Assembly: GCF_003751605.1 (NCBI RefSeq)
Contig: NZ_RJVJ01000001.1
Location: forward strand, 930,001-994,000
From: Kitasatospora cineracea
GTDB taxonomy: Bacteria; Actinomycetota; Actinomycetes; Streptomycetales; Streptomycetaceae
Direction: 5' to 3'
Length of the DNA stretch: 64,000 nt
The notes beneath the pieces are model-generated. The model saw only the letters and a program-made list of their open reading frames with translations, did no database searches and was not told the DNA's origin. Numbering within the stretch: position 1 is the first letter of the stretch; each line of letters begins with the position of its first letter. Positions 15,987-25,968 of the stretch are shown here, one piece after another. The translations under genes were made by a program, and so were the position numbers.

Positions 15987-16973
15987 CTAGGAGACCTCCG
16001 CCCGGCCGCGCGCGCCCTGACGGACCGACAGCGCCTGCCCGGTCAACAGCAGCCCGGCCGCGCCGGCCACCGCCAGCGGTACCAGCCGCCAGACCCCGCC
16101 GACCTGCTCCCACAGGCTGAACAGGCTGAACCAGGCGGTCAGCGGCAGGACGGCCAGGCCGATCGCCGCGGGCAGCAGCCGGCCGCGGGCGGCGCACAGG
16201 ATCAGCAGCAGCGGGGCGAGCAGGAGCAGCAGCGGCATCCAGCCGTCCATCAGGTGCCAGCTGTCGTAGCCGCCCTGGGCCTTCGTCACCAGCAGGCCGG
16301 TGCCCGCGCCGACGGCGACCAGCAGGCGGCCGGGCCGCTCCAGCAGGTCGGTGGGGGCGGCGAGGAGCAGGCCGCCCGCGGCGAGGTAGGGCAGCAGGGC
16401 GGTGGCGTCCAGGAGCAGCAGCCAGACGTTGGGCTCGGTGAGCCAGGGGCCGCCGGGGACGACGTTGGCGGTCAGCACGCCGACCCCGAGCCGGACGGCG
16501 GCGAGCAGCACGACCAGCCCGGCCAGGGCCCGGACCGCCCGCCAGGCGCCGAGGGCCGCGGCGAGGGCCAGCAGCGCGGGGACGACGGTCAGGCCCAGCA
16601 GGGCGAGGTTGTCGGGCAGTTGCTGCCAGCGGACGCCGAACCCGGACCGGGCCGCGTCGGCGACCCGCCAGAAGCGGGTGTCGCCGGGCAGCGCGACGAG
16701 TCCGAACAGGGTGCCGGCCAGCAGCGGGGCGGCGGCGGCCAGCAGGCGGCCGCCGAGCGCGGTGGAGGTGAGGCCGGTGCGCAGCCGCAGGCCGTAGGCG
16801 GCCAGGTCGAGCGCCTCGCGGGCGGTGGCCAGGCGGCCGGCTCCGGCGGTGGTGTCGGCGAACACCTCGGCGAGTTCGGCGCCCCGGTCGCGGCGGTAGC
16901 GGGCGGGGTAGAGCGCGAGGACGGTGCGCAGGGTGACGCCGGTGCGGTGGCCGCCGGGGGCGAGGGTGCTCAT
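15987..16973 (-). CDS. Polytopic membrane protein linked to PadR regulator
   Basis: 328 residues from the ATG at 16973 with AGGTGGG upstream. An N-terminal cytoplasmic segment with LRTVLALYPARYRRDRGAEL resembles the start of actinomycete membrane proteins paired with PadR genes. About eight hydrophobic helices follow. Nothing suggests an enzyme. It lies 73 bp downstream of padR on the same strand, and such pairs usually form one unit in which PadR controls the membrane protein. Confidence 0.75.
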   Translation of the reverse strand: MSTLAPGGHRTGVTLRTVLALYPARYRRDRGAELAEVFADTTAGAGRLATAREALDLAAYGLRLRTGLTSTALGGRLLAAAAPLLAGTLFGLVALPGDTRFWRVADAARSGFGVRWQQLPDNLALLGLTVVPALLALAAALGAWRAVRALAGLVVLLAAVRLGVGVLTANVVPGGPWLTEPNVWLLLLDATALLPYLAAGGLLLAAPTDLLERPGRLLVAVGAGTGLLVTKAQGGYDSWHLMDGWMPLLLLLAPLLLILCAARGRLLPAAIGLAVLPLTAWFSLFSLWEQVGGVWRLVPLAVAGAAGLLLTGQALSVRQGARGRAEVS

Positions 16974-17046
16974 GCGCCCACCTCGCTGGCGCTCGGCGAG
17001 CGCTTCGCACACGCGCACCTGCTGTCGATGAGCTCGCTCCGCTCGC

Positions 17047-17391
17047 TCATGCGGTGGCCCCCCGCGGCACGGCGGCGCCGCCGAGGCGGCGCTGGGCCTC
17101 GGCGGCGACGGTGCGGAGGCGTTCGGCCTCGGCGGCGAGCAGGCCGCGCCCGCCGTCGGTGAGCGCGTAGGTGCGGCGGGCCCGGCCGTCGACGATCTCC
17201 TCGGCGGCGACGGTGATCAGGCCCTGCTGGAGCAGCCGGTCGAGCGCGCCGTACAGGGTGCCGGTGCGCATCCGCACCCGCCCCCCGGAGATCGCGTCGA
17301 TCTCCTGGATCAGCGCGTACCCGTGCCGGGGGGCGTCCGCGAGTGCGGTGAGCAGCAGCAGGGTGGGTTCCTGCATGGCGCGTTCTGTCAT
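17047..17391 (-). CDS. PadR family transcriptional regulator
   Basis: 114 residues. Winged-helix PadR domain: EPTLLLLTALADAPRHGYALIQEI, RVRMRTGTLYGALDRLLQQGLI and the wing with RRTYALTDGGRGLL. The start is taken at the ATG at 17391; no Shine-Dalgarno is visible. A TATATG box ends seven bases upstream of the ATG, so a leaderless transcript is plausible. The upstream DNA carries ACTACATATA, also found upstream of the neighbouring ABC operon, so it probably controls itself and that operon. PadR proteins repress and are released by small ligands. Confidence 0.9.
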   Translation of the reverse strand: MTERAMQEPTLLLLTALADAPRHGYALIQEIDAISGGRVRMRTGTLYGALDRLLQQGLITVAAEEIVDGRARRTYALTDGGRGLLAAEAERLRTVAAEAQRRLGGAAVPRGATA

Positions 17392-17392
17392 A

Positions 17393-17412
17393 CGACTACA
17401 TATATCGCTGAC
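17393..17412. promoter_or_regulatory. Candidate padR promoter/operator
   Basis: ACTACATATATCGCTG at 17395-17410, directly before the padR ATG. On the minus strand it reads as a TATATG -10 box for a possible leaderless message. The decamer ACTACATATA recurs at 20974-20983. Confidence 0.45.
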
Positions 17413-17481
17413 CGTCCTATCCGCGCCACCCTGTCCGCCCCTTTCTCCGCACGGCCCGCTCTCCTCCTCCTCACGGCCCGG

Positions 17482-20184
17482 TCAGCTCCGCCACCCGGCC
17501 GGGTCGTCCCGGCGCAGCGCGCCGAGCAGGCCGGCCAGCAGCGGCAGGCCCAGGGCGAGCAGCGCGATGGTCCCCCACGGGGCGTCGGCCAGGCTCACGG
17601 CGGGTCCGCCCGGCACCCCGGCGGCCCGGGAGCGCAGCAGGGCGAACGCCGGGACGAAGCCGCTGGCGGTGCCGAGCAGCGCGCCGAGCAGGGCGATCAG
17701 TCCGGCCTGCAGTCCGGCGACGGTGCGCCGGGTGCGGGGGCGGGCGCCGATCGCGGAGAGCAGGGCGCGTTCGCGGCGGGCGTCGGCGGCGGCCAGCGCG
17801 GTGGAGACCACGGCCGCGCCGAGCACCACCAGGGCGGCGAAGCCGCTGAGCGCGATCCGGACGGTGCTGTCCTTCGGCTTGAAGCCGCGCTCCACCCCGA
17901 ACTCGGCGCGCGGGGCGAGCCGGGCGACGGTGGCCGCGCCGCGCTGCTCGGCCCGCTTGTCGACCGGCGCGGCGGGCAGCCAGACCGCCCCGGCGGGCTG
18001 GACGGTCAGGCCCAGGGCGCGGATCGCGTCGGGGGCGACCACCATCGGCGCGTAGCGCTGTCCGGCCGGGCGCTCGACCAGCACCGCGTCGATCCGCTGC
18101 TCCTTCACCTGGCCGCCGGCGCCCTGCATCGTCAGCACGGCCTGGCCGTCGTGCAGGTAGGCGGGGTCGGTGACCACGGCCTTCCCGGCGAGCAGCGCGT
18201 CGTCGGCGCGCTGGTCGCGCAGCGCCAGCAGGTTGTGCAGCACGGCGGCGTCGCCGACCACCAGGGGGCTGGTGGCGTCGCCCGTCCCGTAGCGGGCGGT
18301 CCCGCCCTTGGCGTACACCCGGCCCCAGCAGTTGTCGCAGAACACGTACGCGGCCTGGTAGAGGTCGGCGCGCTCGCCGAGGTCGGGCAGGTCCTGAGGC
18401 AGGGCGGCGCGCAGTTGCGGCATCGCCTTCTCGTTGCCGTTCAGGACCAGGCGGACGGCGCCGGCGGGCTGTTCCATCCGGTAGGCGGCCCGGTCCTGGA
18501 CCTCGGCGCCGGACGCGTGCACGCCGACCGCGACCGCGCCGGCCACGGCGGCGAGCACGGCGGCCACCGCGGGCGCGGTGCGGGAGCGGTGCCGGGCGGC
18601 GTCGCGCAGGGCCAGCCGGGGGCCGACCGGCAGCCGGCCGGAGAGCCGGCCGAGCAGGGCGATCAGCAGCGGGGTGAACAGCAGCAGGCCGAGTTCGGCG
18701 AGGACCGCGCCGCCCAGCACGGACAGCGAGCGCGTGCTCAGCCCGGCCAGTACCGGCGGGCCCGCGACCTGGCCGGCCACCGCCCCGTACAGCGCCAGCG
18801 CGGCGCCGGCCAGCACGGCGGCCAGGCCCAGCAGCGGCGTCCAGCGGGAGGTGCGGCGCACCGGGTCGTGGTCGGTCAGTCCGGCCAGCACCTCGCGGCG
18901 GCCGGCCTGCAGGGCGGGCAGCAGGGCGGCCAGCAGGGCGGTGGCGACGCCGACGGCGGCGATCAGCAGCAGTTCGGTCGGACGCAGCGTCAGCTGCCCG
19001 AACCGGCTGCCGCCCCACTCCTCCAGCCAGGGGCGCAGCACGGCCACCAGGGTGGCGCCGAGCACGCTGCCGGCCGCCGCGCCGACCGCGCCGAGCACCA
19101 GGCCGCCGCCGAGCACCACGGCCCGCACGTGTCCGGGGCGGCCGCCGGCCGCGCCCAGCAGGGCGAGTTGGCGGCGGGCCCGGCGGGCGCCGACGGCGAA
19201 CGCCGGTCCGGCCAGCAGGGCGACCTCCAGCAGCGCCATGGCGGCGGTGGTGGCGGCGGTCATCAGGGTGCGTTCGCGTTCGTCCGCGGCGCCGACGGCC
19301 TCCTGCCGCTCCAGTGCCTCGGCGGGCGGGTGGGCGGCGACCTGGCGGCTGGTCAGGGTGTAGCCGTAGGAGTTGAGTTGGCGCACCTGCTCCCAGCCGA
19401 GTCCGGCCCCGGCGGGCAGGGTGACCAGCCAGGCGGCCTTCCGGGTGGCGGCCTGCTCGGCGGACGGGGTCTGCGGGGCGAGCCCGGCGGCGACCTGCGC
19501 CTCGTCCAGCTGCCGGTACAACTCGCCCGGGCGGGCGACGAGTTCGGAGGCGCCCAGGTCGCCGGGGTGCTCGACGGTGCCGGTCAGGGTGAACGGGGTG
19601 GACTCCAGGCCGCGGACGGTGACGGTGTCGCCGATCCGCAGGCCGGTGGTGGTCAGGAAGGCCCGGGTGGCGGCGGCCTCGTGCGGGGCGGCCGGGGCCC
19701 GGCCGCCGACCAGGTCGATCCGGCCCTGCCAGAGCCGCCCGGTCAGGTCGGCCTCGAAGGTGTCGACGGGGGCCAGGCCGTCCTTGGTCTGCACGGCGGC
19801 GACCGGTCCGGTGCGGGCCGGGGTCAGGACGCTGCCGGGCGGCAGCAGCGCGCCGAGCAGGTCGGCGGGTTCGGTGCTCGCGGCGCGCTGCTGCTCGGGG
19901 GTCGGCGCGGCGTCGGAGCGCTGCAGGGTGCGGACCCCGTCGGCGGGGAACACCGCCTGCTCGATCGTCCGGCCCGGGTCGTACGCGCCGACCAGGGCGT
20001 CGGCCCGGCCCATCAGCCGGTCGGAGCGTTCGGCGGCGGTGAGTTGGCCGCTGCGGTGCACCACGTCCACGCCGGTCGCACCGAGCACCGGCAGCGCGAT
20101 CATCGCGGCGACCAGGGCGCTGCGGCCCTTGGCCCGCCAGGCGTCGCGGCGCGCGATCCGCAGCACCGCCCGCAGGGCGCTCAC
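17482..20184 (-). CDS. FtsX-like ABC transporter permease
   Basis: 900 residues, GTG start at 20184 in a 4-bp GTGA overlap with the ATPase stop. It has the MacB/FtsX export permease layout: an N-terminal helix (ALVAAMIALPVLGATGV), a large extracytoplasmic domain, a central block of helices (AMALLEVALLAGPAFAVGARRARRQLALLGAAGG, split by the coupling helix), a second extracytoplasmic domain and a final helix trio (FAALVVLGAAVVST; LIALLGALLGTASGF; IALLALGLPLLAGLLGAL). The repeated RRRxLxLLGAxGGxPxxVR-type coupling segment is typical. It probably exports a peptide, lipid or drug; the substrate is unknown. Confidence 0.88.
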   Translation of the reverse strand: MSALRAVLRIARRDAWRAKGRSALVAAMIALPVLGATGVDVVHRSGQLTAAERSDRLMGRADALVGAYDPGRTIEQAVFPADGVRTLQRSDAAPTPEQQRAASTEPADLLGALLPPGSVLTPARTGPVAAVQTKDGLAPVDTFEADLTGRLWQGRIDLVGGRAPAAPHEAAATRAFLTTTGLRIGDTVTVRGLESTPFTLTGTVEHPGDLGASELVARPGELYRQLDEAQVAAGLAPQTPSAEQAATRKAAWLVTLPAGAGLGWEQVRQLNSYGYTLTSRQVAAHPPAEALERQEAVGAADERERTLMTAATTAAMALLEVALLAGPAFAVGARRARRQLALLGAAGGRPGHVRAVVLGGGLVLGAVGAAAGSVLGATLVAVLRPWLEEWGGSRFGQLTLRPTELLLIAAVGVATALLAALLPALQAGRREVLAGLTDHDPVRRTSRWTPLLGLAAVLAGAALALYGAVAGQVAGPPVLAGLSTRSLSVLGGAVLAELGLLLFTPLLIALLGRLSGRLPVGPRLALRDAARHRSRTAPAVAAVLAAVAGAVAVGVHASGAEVQDRAAYRMEQPAGAVRLVLNGNEKAMPQLRAALPQDLPDLGERADLYQAAYVFCDNCWGRVYAKGGTARYGTGDATSPLVVGDAAVLHNLLALRDQRADDALLAGKAVVTDPAYLHDGQAVLTMQGAGGQVKEQRIDAVLVERPAGQRYAPMVVAPDAIRALGLTVQPAGAVWLPAAPVDKRAEQRGAATVARLAPRAEFGVERGFKPKDSTVRIALSGFAALVVLGAAVVSTALAAADARRERALLSAIGARPRTRRTVAGLQAGLIALLGALLGTASGFVPAFALLRSRAAGVPGGPAVSLADAPWGTIALLALGLPLLAGLLGALRRDDPAGWRS

Positions 20185-20882
20185 CGGCGCACCGCCTCTT
20201 CGGTGATCCGGCCGTCGCGCAGGAAGACCACCCGGTCCGCCCAGGCCGCGTGGGTCGCGTCGTGGGTGACCATCATGACGGCGGCCCCGGCGTCGCAGCG
20301 GGCCCGCAGCACCTCCAGCACCGCGTCGCCGGTGGCCGAGTCCAGCGCGCCGGTCGGCTCGTCGGCCAGCACCAGCCGCCGGTCGCCGGAGAGCGCCCGG
20401 CCGATGGCGACCCGCTGCTGCTGGCCGCCGGACATGTCCTCCGGGAAGCGGTCGGCGAGTTCGCCGATGCCCAGTTCGGCGAGCACCTCGCGCGCCTCGG
20501 CGCGGGCGGTGCGGGCCGACACGCCCTCCAACTCCCGTGGCAGCGCGATGTTCTCCGCGGCCGTCAGGGACGGGATCAGGTTGTACGACTGGAACACGTA
20601 GCCCACCGAGCGGCGGCGCACGTCGGCCAGCTTCGCCCGGCTCAACCCCTCCAGCGGTGCGCCCTCCACCAGCACCCGCCCGCTGGAGGGGCGGTCCAGG
20701 CCGCCGGCCAGCGCGAGCAGCGTGGACTTGCCGGAGCCGGACGGGCCCATCACGGCCAGGAACTCCCCGGCCCGCACCTCCAGGTCGATCGGGTGCAGCG
20801 CGTGCACCTCGGCCGCGCCCCGGCCGTGCACCCGGCCGACTCCCTCCAGGCGCAGTACGGCCTGCGCGTTCGATCCGGTCAT
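20181..20882 (-). CDS. ABC transporter ATP-binding protein (MacB/LolD type)
   Basis: 233 residues from the ATG at 20882 (MTGSNAQ), which has GGGGAG in front; the ATG at 20915 lies inside the operator palindrome and is rejected. Walker A GPSGSGKSTLL, Q-loop VFQSYNLIP, signature SGGQQQRVAIGRAL, Walker B LVLADEPTGALD and H-loop VTHD are all intact. Together with the overlapping permease gene it forms an ATP-driven exporter. The operon promoter and palindrome lie just upstream. Confidence 0.95.
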   Translation of the reverse strand: MTGSNAQAVLRLEGVGRVHGRGAAEVHALHPIDLEVRAGEFLAVMGPSGSGKSTLLALAGGLDRPSSGRVLVEGAPLEGLSRAKLADVRRRSVGYVFQSYNLIPSLTAAENIALPRELEGVSARTARAEAREVLAELGIGELADRFPEDMSGGQQQRVAIGRALSGDRRLVLADEPTGALDSATGDAVLEVLRARCDAGAAVMMVTHDATHAAWADRVVFLRDGRITEEAVRR

Positions 20883-20912
20883 GGCTCCCCCTCGGAACAG
20901 CGGAACGTCTTG

Positions 20913-20952
20913 CATACCGAGTATGTATAGCCGCCGGACGGCGATGACTCAA
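20913..20952 (-). promoter_or_regulatory. Promoter and CATAC-N3-GTATG operator of the ABC operon
   Basis: On the minus strand TTGAGT (20947-20952), a 17-bp spacer and TATACA (20924-20929) make a near-ideal vegetative promoter. Immediately downstream, CATACTCGGTATG (20913-20925) is a perfect 5-bp inverted repeat with a 3-bp centre, placed to block initiation. Confidence 0.6.
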
Positions 20953-20973
20953 GTCTGCGTCATAAGTCGGTGA

Positions 20974-20983
20974 ACTACATATA
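20974..20983. promoter_or_regulatory. ACTACATATA motif shared with padR upstream region
   Basis: The same decamer lies at 17395-17404 before padR, in both cases followed within three bases by GCTG. Here it lies in the gap between the divergent ABC operon and the HD-hydrolase gene. Candidate PadR binding site. Confidence 0.45.
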
Positions 20984-21031
20984 GGCTGGATCACACCCGC
21001 CCACCGCAACCGGGAGAGCCCTAGGAGCACA

Positions 21032-21670
21032 ATGGCCGCCATGACCGCATCGCTGTCCGCGCGCTGGCACGACCTGCTCACCCGCTGCGGCGCCACCGCC
21101 GACCCCGAGCCCTACGCCCGCGACCTGCTCGCCCGCTGGGCCGAGCCGCAGCGCCGCTACCACACCACCGCCCACCTAGAGGCCGTCCTCGACCGGATCG
21201 ACGAACTCGCCGCCCACGCCGACGACCCCGACGCCGTCCGGCTCGCCGCCTGGTTCCACGACGCCGTCTACCGGCCCGACCGCTCCGAGAACGAGGAGCG
21301 CAGCGCCGCCCTCGCCTGCCGCGCCCTGCGCGAGGCCGGCCTGCCCGAACCCCTGGTCCACGAGACCGACCGCCTGGTCCGGCTCACCACCGACCACCAC
21401 CCCGCCCCCGGCGACCGCAACGGCGAGGTGCTCTGCGACGCCGACCTCGCCGTCCTCGGCGGCCCGCCCGAGCAGTACGCCGCCTACGCCGCCGCCGTCC
21501 GCGCCGAGTACTCCTTCGTCCCGCCGGACGCCTTCCGCGAGGGCCGCGCCGCGGTCCTGCGCCAACTGCTCGCCCTGCCCGCCCTCTACCGCACCCCCGA
21601 GGCCCACGCCCGCTACGACGCCCGGGCCCGCACCAACATGCACGCCGAACTGGCCGCCCTGGAAGCCTGA
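21032..21670 (+). CDS. HD-domain metal-dependent hydrolase
   Basis: 212 residues, ATG at 21032 preceded by AGGAG. The HD signature is complete: RRYHTTAHLEAVL (first His), LAAWFHDAVY (His-Asp pair near residue 75), then DADLAVLG with the last metal-binding Asp. Proteins of this type (YpgQ/YedJ-like predicted HD superfamily hydrolases) act on nucleotides or phosphoesters. The substrate is not known. It is divergent from the ABC operon and stands alone. Confidence 0.88.
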   Translation: MAAMTASLSARWHDLLTRCGATADPEPYARDLLARWAEPQRRYHTTAHLEAVLDRIDELAAHADDPDAVRLAAWFHDAVYRPDRSENEERSAALACRALREAGLPEPLVHETDRLVRLTTDHHPAPGDRNGEVLCDADLAVLGGPPEQYAAYAAAVRAEYSFVPPDAFREGRAAVLRQLLALPALYRTPEAHARYDARARTNMHAELAALEA

Positions 21671-21680
21671 CCCCGGCCCC

Positions 21681-21779
21681 TCAGACCTTCCGCGCCTTCC
21701 GCACCCGGAGCCCCGCCGCGGTCAGCCGGGCCACCACTTGCCGTGGCCGGGCCGGTCCGGGGGGATCGACCAGGATCAC
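21681..21779 (-). CDS. Possible 32-residue ORF coupled to the upstream hypothetical gene
   Basis: Begins at a GTG that overlaps the stop of the 21776-22135 gene as GTGA. It encodes a basic peptide with ILVDPPGPARPRQVV and ends RVRKARKV. Codon-position GC is gene-like, and the sequence reads like the tail of a longer protein, so a frameshift joining it to the preceding gene is an alternative. Confidence 0.35.
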   Translation of the reverse strand: MILVDPPGPARPRQVVARLTAAGLRVRKARKV

Positions 21780-22135
21780 GCCAGACCGCCGACGGGGGCG
21801 ACCACCACGCCGCGCTTGCCGCACACCCAGTGCGGATCGGGCCCCAGCTCCGGCTCCACCCCCAGCGCGTGCGGATCGTCCTCCCGCTCCGCGCAGTCGG
21901 TGCACAGCGGCCAGCGCCCGTACGACTCCAGCAGCGCGTCCTGCACGTCCTGCGCCACCAGTCCGAGCACGAACTCCCGCCCGTCCGGCCACTGTTCGAG
22001 CCACCAGCGGCGATGGGTGACGGCGTCCTCCACCAGCGAGACGATCGCCGCATCGGCGACGTCCCGGGCGGTGAGGTCGGCGAGGATCAGCGCCCGCGCG
22101 CTGTGCAGGGCGGCTTCGATGTCGGAACTGGCCAT
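21776..22135 (-). CDS. Hypothetical protein with two Cys-containing turns
   Basis: 119 residues from the ATG at 22135; a GTG at 22153 would add six. N-terminal helices rich in Ala/Asp/Glu (DIEAALHSARALILADLTARD, in two pieces), a Trp cluster RRWWLEQW, then LCTDCAERED and WVCGKRG near the end, which could bind a metal. I recognise no family. It is followed by the coupled small ORF. Confidence 0.6.
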   Translation of the reverse strand: MASSDIEAALHSARALILADLTARDVADAAIVSLVEDAVTHRRWWLEQWPDGREFVLGLVAQDVQDALLESYGRWPLCTDCAEREDDPHALGVEPELGPDPHWVCGKRGVVVAPVGGLA

Positions 22136-22157
22136 CCGCCCATTGTCCCGCACTCCG

Positions 22158-22739
22158 CTACGGCAGCGGGAAGCCCGTGGTGTCCAACGTGATCCCGAAC
22201 GGCTCGGGCAGCTCGACCGGCTTCCCGAACGGCACCCGCACGCTCTGCCCGTAGGCCCCGTCGGAGGGCTCCGAGTAGAGCGTCACCGTCGGCCCGGGCC
22301 GGTCGAAGCGGTCGACCAGCAGGTACAGCGGGACGGGCGCGTGCGCGTAGCCCCAGAGCTTCTCCGTCCGGTCCTGCCGGGCCGTGCTGCGCGAGGTGAT
22401 CTCGACGGCCAGCAGGACGTCCGACGCGTCGATCGGATCGTCCTCTTCTCCGGTGAGGAGTGCGGCATCAACGACCACCAGATCGGGGATGTAGAGCTTC
22501 TCCAGCCCGGCGATCTGCGTCCCGAGGGTCTGGTAGACGCCGATCTCGTCCGGCAGGTGCCGAACCAGGGCGCGATGGACCTTTCCGGCGATGAAGTTGT
22601 GCGGCTTGCCCGGCGGTGGCACCAACTGGATCCGGCCTCCCTCGATCTCGGTGCGCCAGCCCTCGGGGGCGTCCAGCTCCCGCCAGGTGTCCAGCAGGTA
22701 GGACCACTGCTGGTCCGACTCGACCGCCATGACCGCCAT
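22158..22739 (-). CDS. Uma2 family (DUF820) restriction-like endonuclease
   Basis: 193 residues from the ATG at 22739 with GGGGAGG upstream. It shows the Uma2/DUF820 PD-(D/E)XK layout: EIEGGRIQLVPPPGKPHN near the N-terminus, YIPDLVVVDAALLTG holding the catalytic Asp, and LLAVEITSRSTARQDRTEK with the Glu and later Lys. Such genes are very numerous in streptomycetes and the role is unknown. It stands alone, 19 bp before the hypothetical gene start on the same strand. Confidence 0.88.
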   Translation of the reverse strand: MAVMAVESDQQWSYLLDTWRELDAPEGWRTEIEGGRIQLVPPPGKPHNFIAGKVHRALVRHLPDEIGVYQTLGTQIAGLEKLYIPDLVVVDAALLTGEEDDPIDASDVLLAVEITSRSTARQDRTEKLWGYAHAPVPLYLLVDRFDRPGPTVTLYSEPSDGAYGQSVRVPFGKPVELPEPFGITLDTTGFPLP

Positions 22740-22858
22740 CGTCGGCCTCCCCTCTTCCTCATGACGCTGTTCGCCCTCAAGGCAGTCGGGCCCGAAGCCG
22801 CCGAAACCGTCCATGGCCCCAGCGTCCCACGAAGGGGTGACCCGGGCGAGAACGCCGC

Positions 22859-22888
22859 GAGGGCGGCCTCCCGAAGGAGGCCGCCCTC
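22859..22888 (-). terminator. Terminator after groEL
   Basis: Perfect 13-bp stem GAGGGCGGCCTCC / GGAGGCCGCCCTC with a CGAA loop, 35 bp past the groEL stop. Confidence 0.8.
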
Positions 22889-22923
22889 ACGAGCGAACGC
22901 GTGGAACGTCGGATCCCGGGGGA

Positions 22924-24729
<1,806 letters not shown>

Positions 24730-24783
24730 CCCATCGGGGCCCCGCCGACCGGCCGCCGGGCAACCCGCGGGCCGCCCGGAAAG

Positions 24784-24829
24784 CCCGCAGGCCCGCCCCG
24801 GACGCGTCGCGTCGGGGCGGGCCTGCGGG
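24784..24829 (-). terminator. Terminator after the cold-shock gene
   Basis: Near-perfect 17-bp stem CCCGCAGGCCCGCCCCG / CGGGGCGGGCCTGCGGG with a short loop, 30 bp past the stop. Confidence 0.8.
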
Positions 24830-24858
24830 TTTCGGTGCGTGGCGGTCCGCCGGGGCCG

Positions 24859-25065
24859 TCAGGCGCCGGCGGCGCGGACCATGTCGGCCTGCGGACCCTT
24901 CTGACCCTGCGAGATCTCGAACTCGACCCGCTGGCCCTCTTCCAGGGTGCGGTAGCCGTCCATCTGGATCGCGCTGTAGTGGACGAACACGTCCGCTCCA
25001 CCGTCGACCGCGATGAAGCCGTAGCCCTTCTCGGCGTTGAACCACTTGACGGTGCCCTGAGCCAT
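24859..25065 (-). CDS. Cold-shock protein (CspA family)
   Basis: 68 residues, one OB-fold cold-shock domain: [15 protein letters not shown] holds RNP1 (KGYGFI), and DVFVHYSAI holds RNP2 (VFVHY). The [10 protein letters not shown] strand and the [10 protein letters not shown] tail are typical. It binds single-stranded RNA/DNA and melts RNA structure. ATG at 25065 with AGGGG eleven bases upstream. A leader of about 115 nt precedes it. It matches the ScoF-type genes usually found beside groEL2. Confidence 0.95.
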   Translation of the reverse strand: MAQGTVKWFNAEKGYGFIAVDGGADVFVHYSAIQMDGYRTLEEGQRVEFEISQGQKGPQADMVRAAGA

Positions 25066-25181
25066 TCCGAACTCCCCTTGTGCTGTGCTGGCCCTTCAGA
25101 GATCCGCAGGACGCGGACCCGGAGGTCTGGAAGACCGGCCTGGGGACTCCCCCCCGTACGGCGCAGCCTCTGTCGCGGCTG

Positions 25182-25209
25182 AATGTATCCGGATATGCGC
25201 CCTCTGCAA
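25182..25209 (-). promoter_or_regulatory. Candidate promoter of the cold-shock gene
   Basis: Minus strand TTGCAG (25204-25209), a 16-bp spacer and TACATT (25182-25187), giving an untranslated leader of about 110 nt, as expected for cold-shock genes. Confidence 0.35.
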
Positions 25210-25594
25210 CAGGCCCAATTTGCGGGGAACCCCGTCGCCCGGCGGGGGATATTTCGGAACGAAAGGCGCATCCGTCGACAATTGCCACGGGACATAACGG
25301 ACGCGTTGCCGCAAAACGACGAAACAATTCTGACGGCGGCCTGACAGAACAGGCGGAAAGCTCCCCGGCGGACGTCTCAGCGCGCGGAACGGAAGCGAGG
25401 CGGAAGCGGGGGCGGAACGGGTTCTGCACGGGCGGAGCGCGGTGCGGAAAACGAGGATTGAACCGGGCCGTGGAGGGGAACGGACCTGACCGGAACTCTA
25501 CTCCCCCGATCCCGTCGGAATTCCGGCGGCCCGCCGCACCGGAAAACCGCAGGTAACCGGGCCGCCGGCCCCGGCACGCAGCGGGCCGCCGCCC
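25210..25594. other. Long gene-free stretch upstream of the cold-shock gene
   Basis: Relatively A-rich for this genome, with runs such as CGAAACAATTCTGACGG near 25319. No ORF has gene-like codon use and no RNA gene fold is obvious. It may hold further regulatory sites or a small RNA, but I can support neither. Confidence 0.4.
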
Positions 25595-25619
25595 GGTCCG
25601 GAAAAGGGAATTCCGGACC
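25595..25619 (-). terminator. Terminator after metO
   Basis: Stem GGTCCGGAA / TTCCGGACC (9 bp, perfect) with a 7-nt purine loop, 29 bp past the metO stop. Confidence 0.65.
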
Positions 25620-25647
25620 GAACGGCGGCTGCGGGAATGCGGGCGGT

Positions 25648-25926
25648 TCAGCAGCCGCCGGCCACCGCCGGAATGATCGACACCGAGGCGCCGTCCTTGA
25701 TCTCGGTCTCCAGGCCCTCGGCGAAGCGCACGTCGTCGTCGTTCACGTACACGTTGACGAAGCGGCGCAGCTTGCCGGTGTCGTCCAGCAGGCGGGCGGC
25801 GATGCCGGTGTGGTTCGCCTCCAGGTCCGCGATGACGGCGGACAGGGTCGCGCCCTCGGCGGTCACCTCGGCGGCGCCGCCGGTGTAGGTGCGCAGGATG
25901 GTCGGGATGCGGACGGTGGCGCTCAT
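25648..25926 (-). CDS. metO: MetO-type sulfur carrier protein (MoaD/ThiS fold)
   Basis: 92 residues, ubiquitin-like beta-grasp. The body (TVRIPTILRTYTGG, LSAVIADLEANHTGI, KLRRFVNVYVNDDDVRF) is close to CysO-type carriers. The end is IIPAVAGGC: the usual di-glycine that becomes a thiocarboxylate is followed by one Cys, so trimming by a JAMM-type protease may be needed. It lies 42 bp downstream of the threonine-synthase-like gene. In Streptomyces this pair is known as metM-metO, in which MetO thiocarboxylate donates sulfur for homocysteine formation. ATG start at 25926. Confidence 0.85.
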   Translation of the reverse strand: MSATVRIPTILRTYTGGAAEVTAEGATLSAVIADLEANHTGIAARLLDDTGKLRRFVNVYVNDDDVRFAEGLETEIKDGASVSIIPAVAGGC

Positions 25927-25968
25927 GCGGTGCTCCTCGGGGCGTGGGGGGTGTCCTGCGGCTGGGTG

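Noticed and set aside
25080..25556. Plus-strand ORF of 158 codons upstream of the cold-shock gene
   Set aside because: Composition is mixed and unlike neighbouring genes, it is antisense to the cold-shock leader and no family is recognisable.
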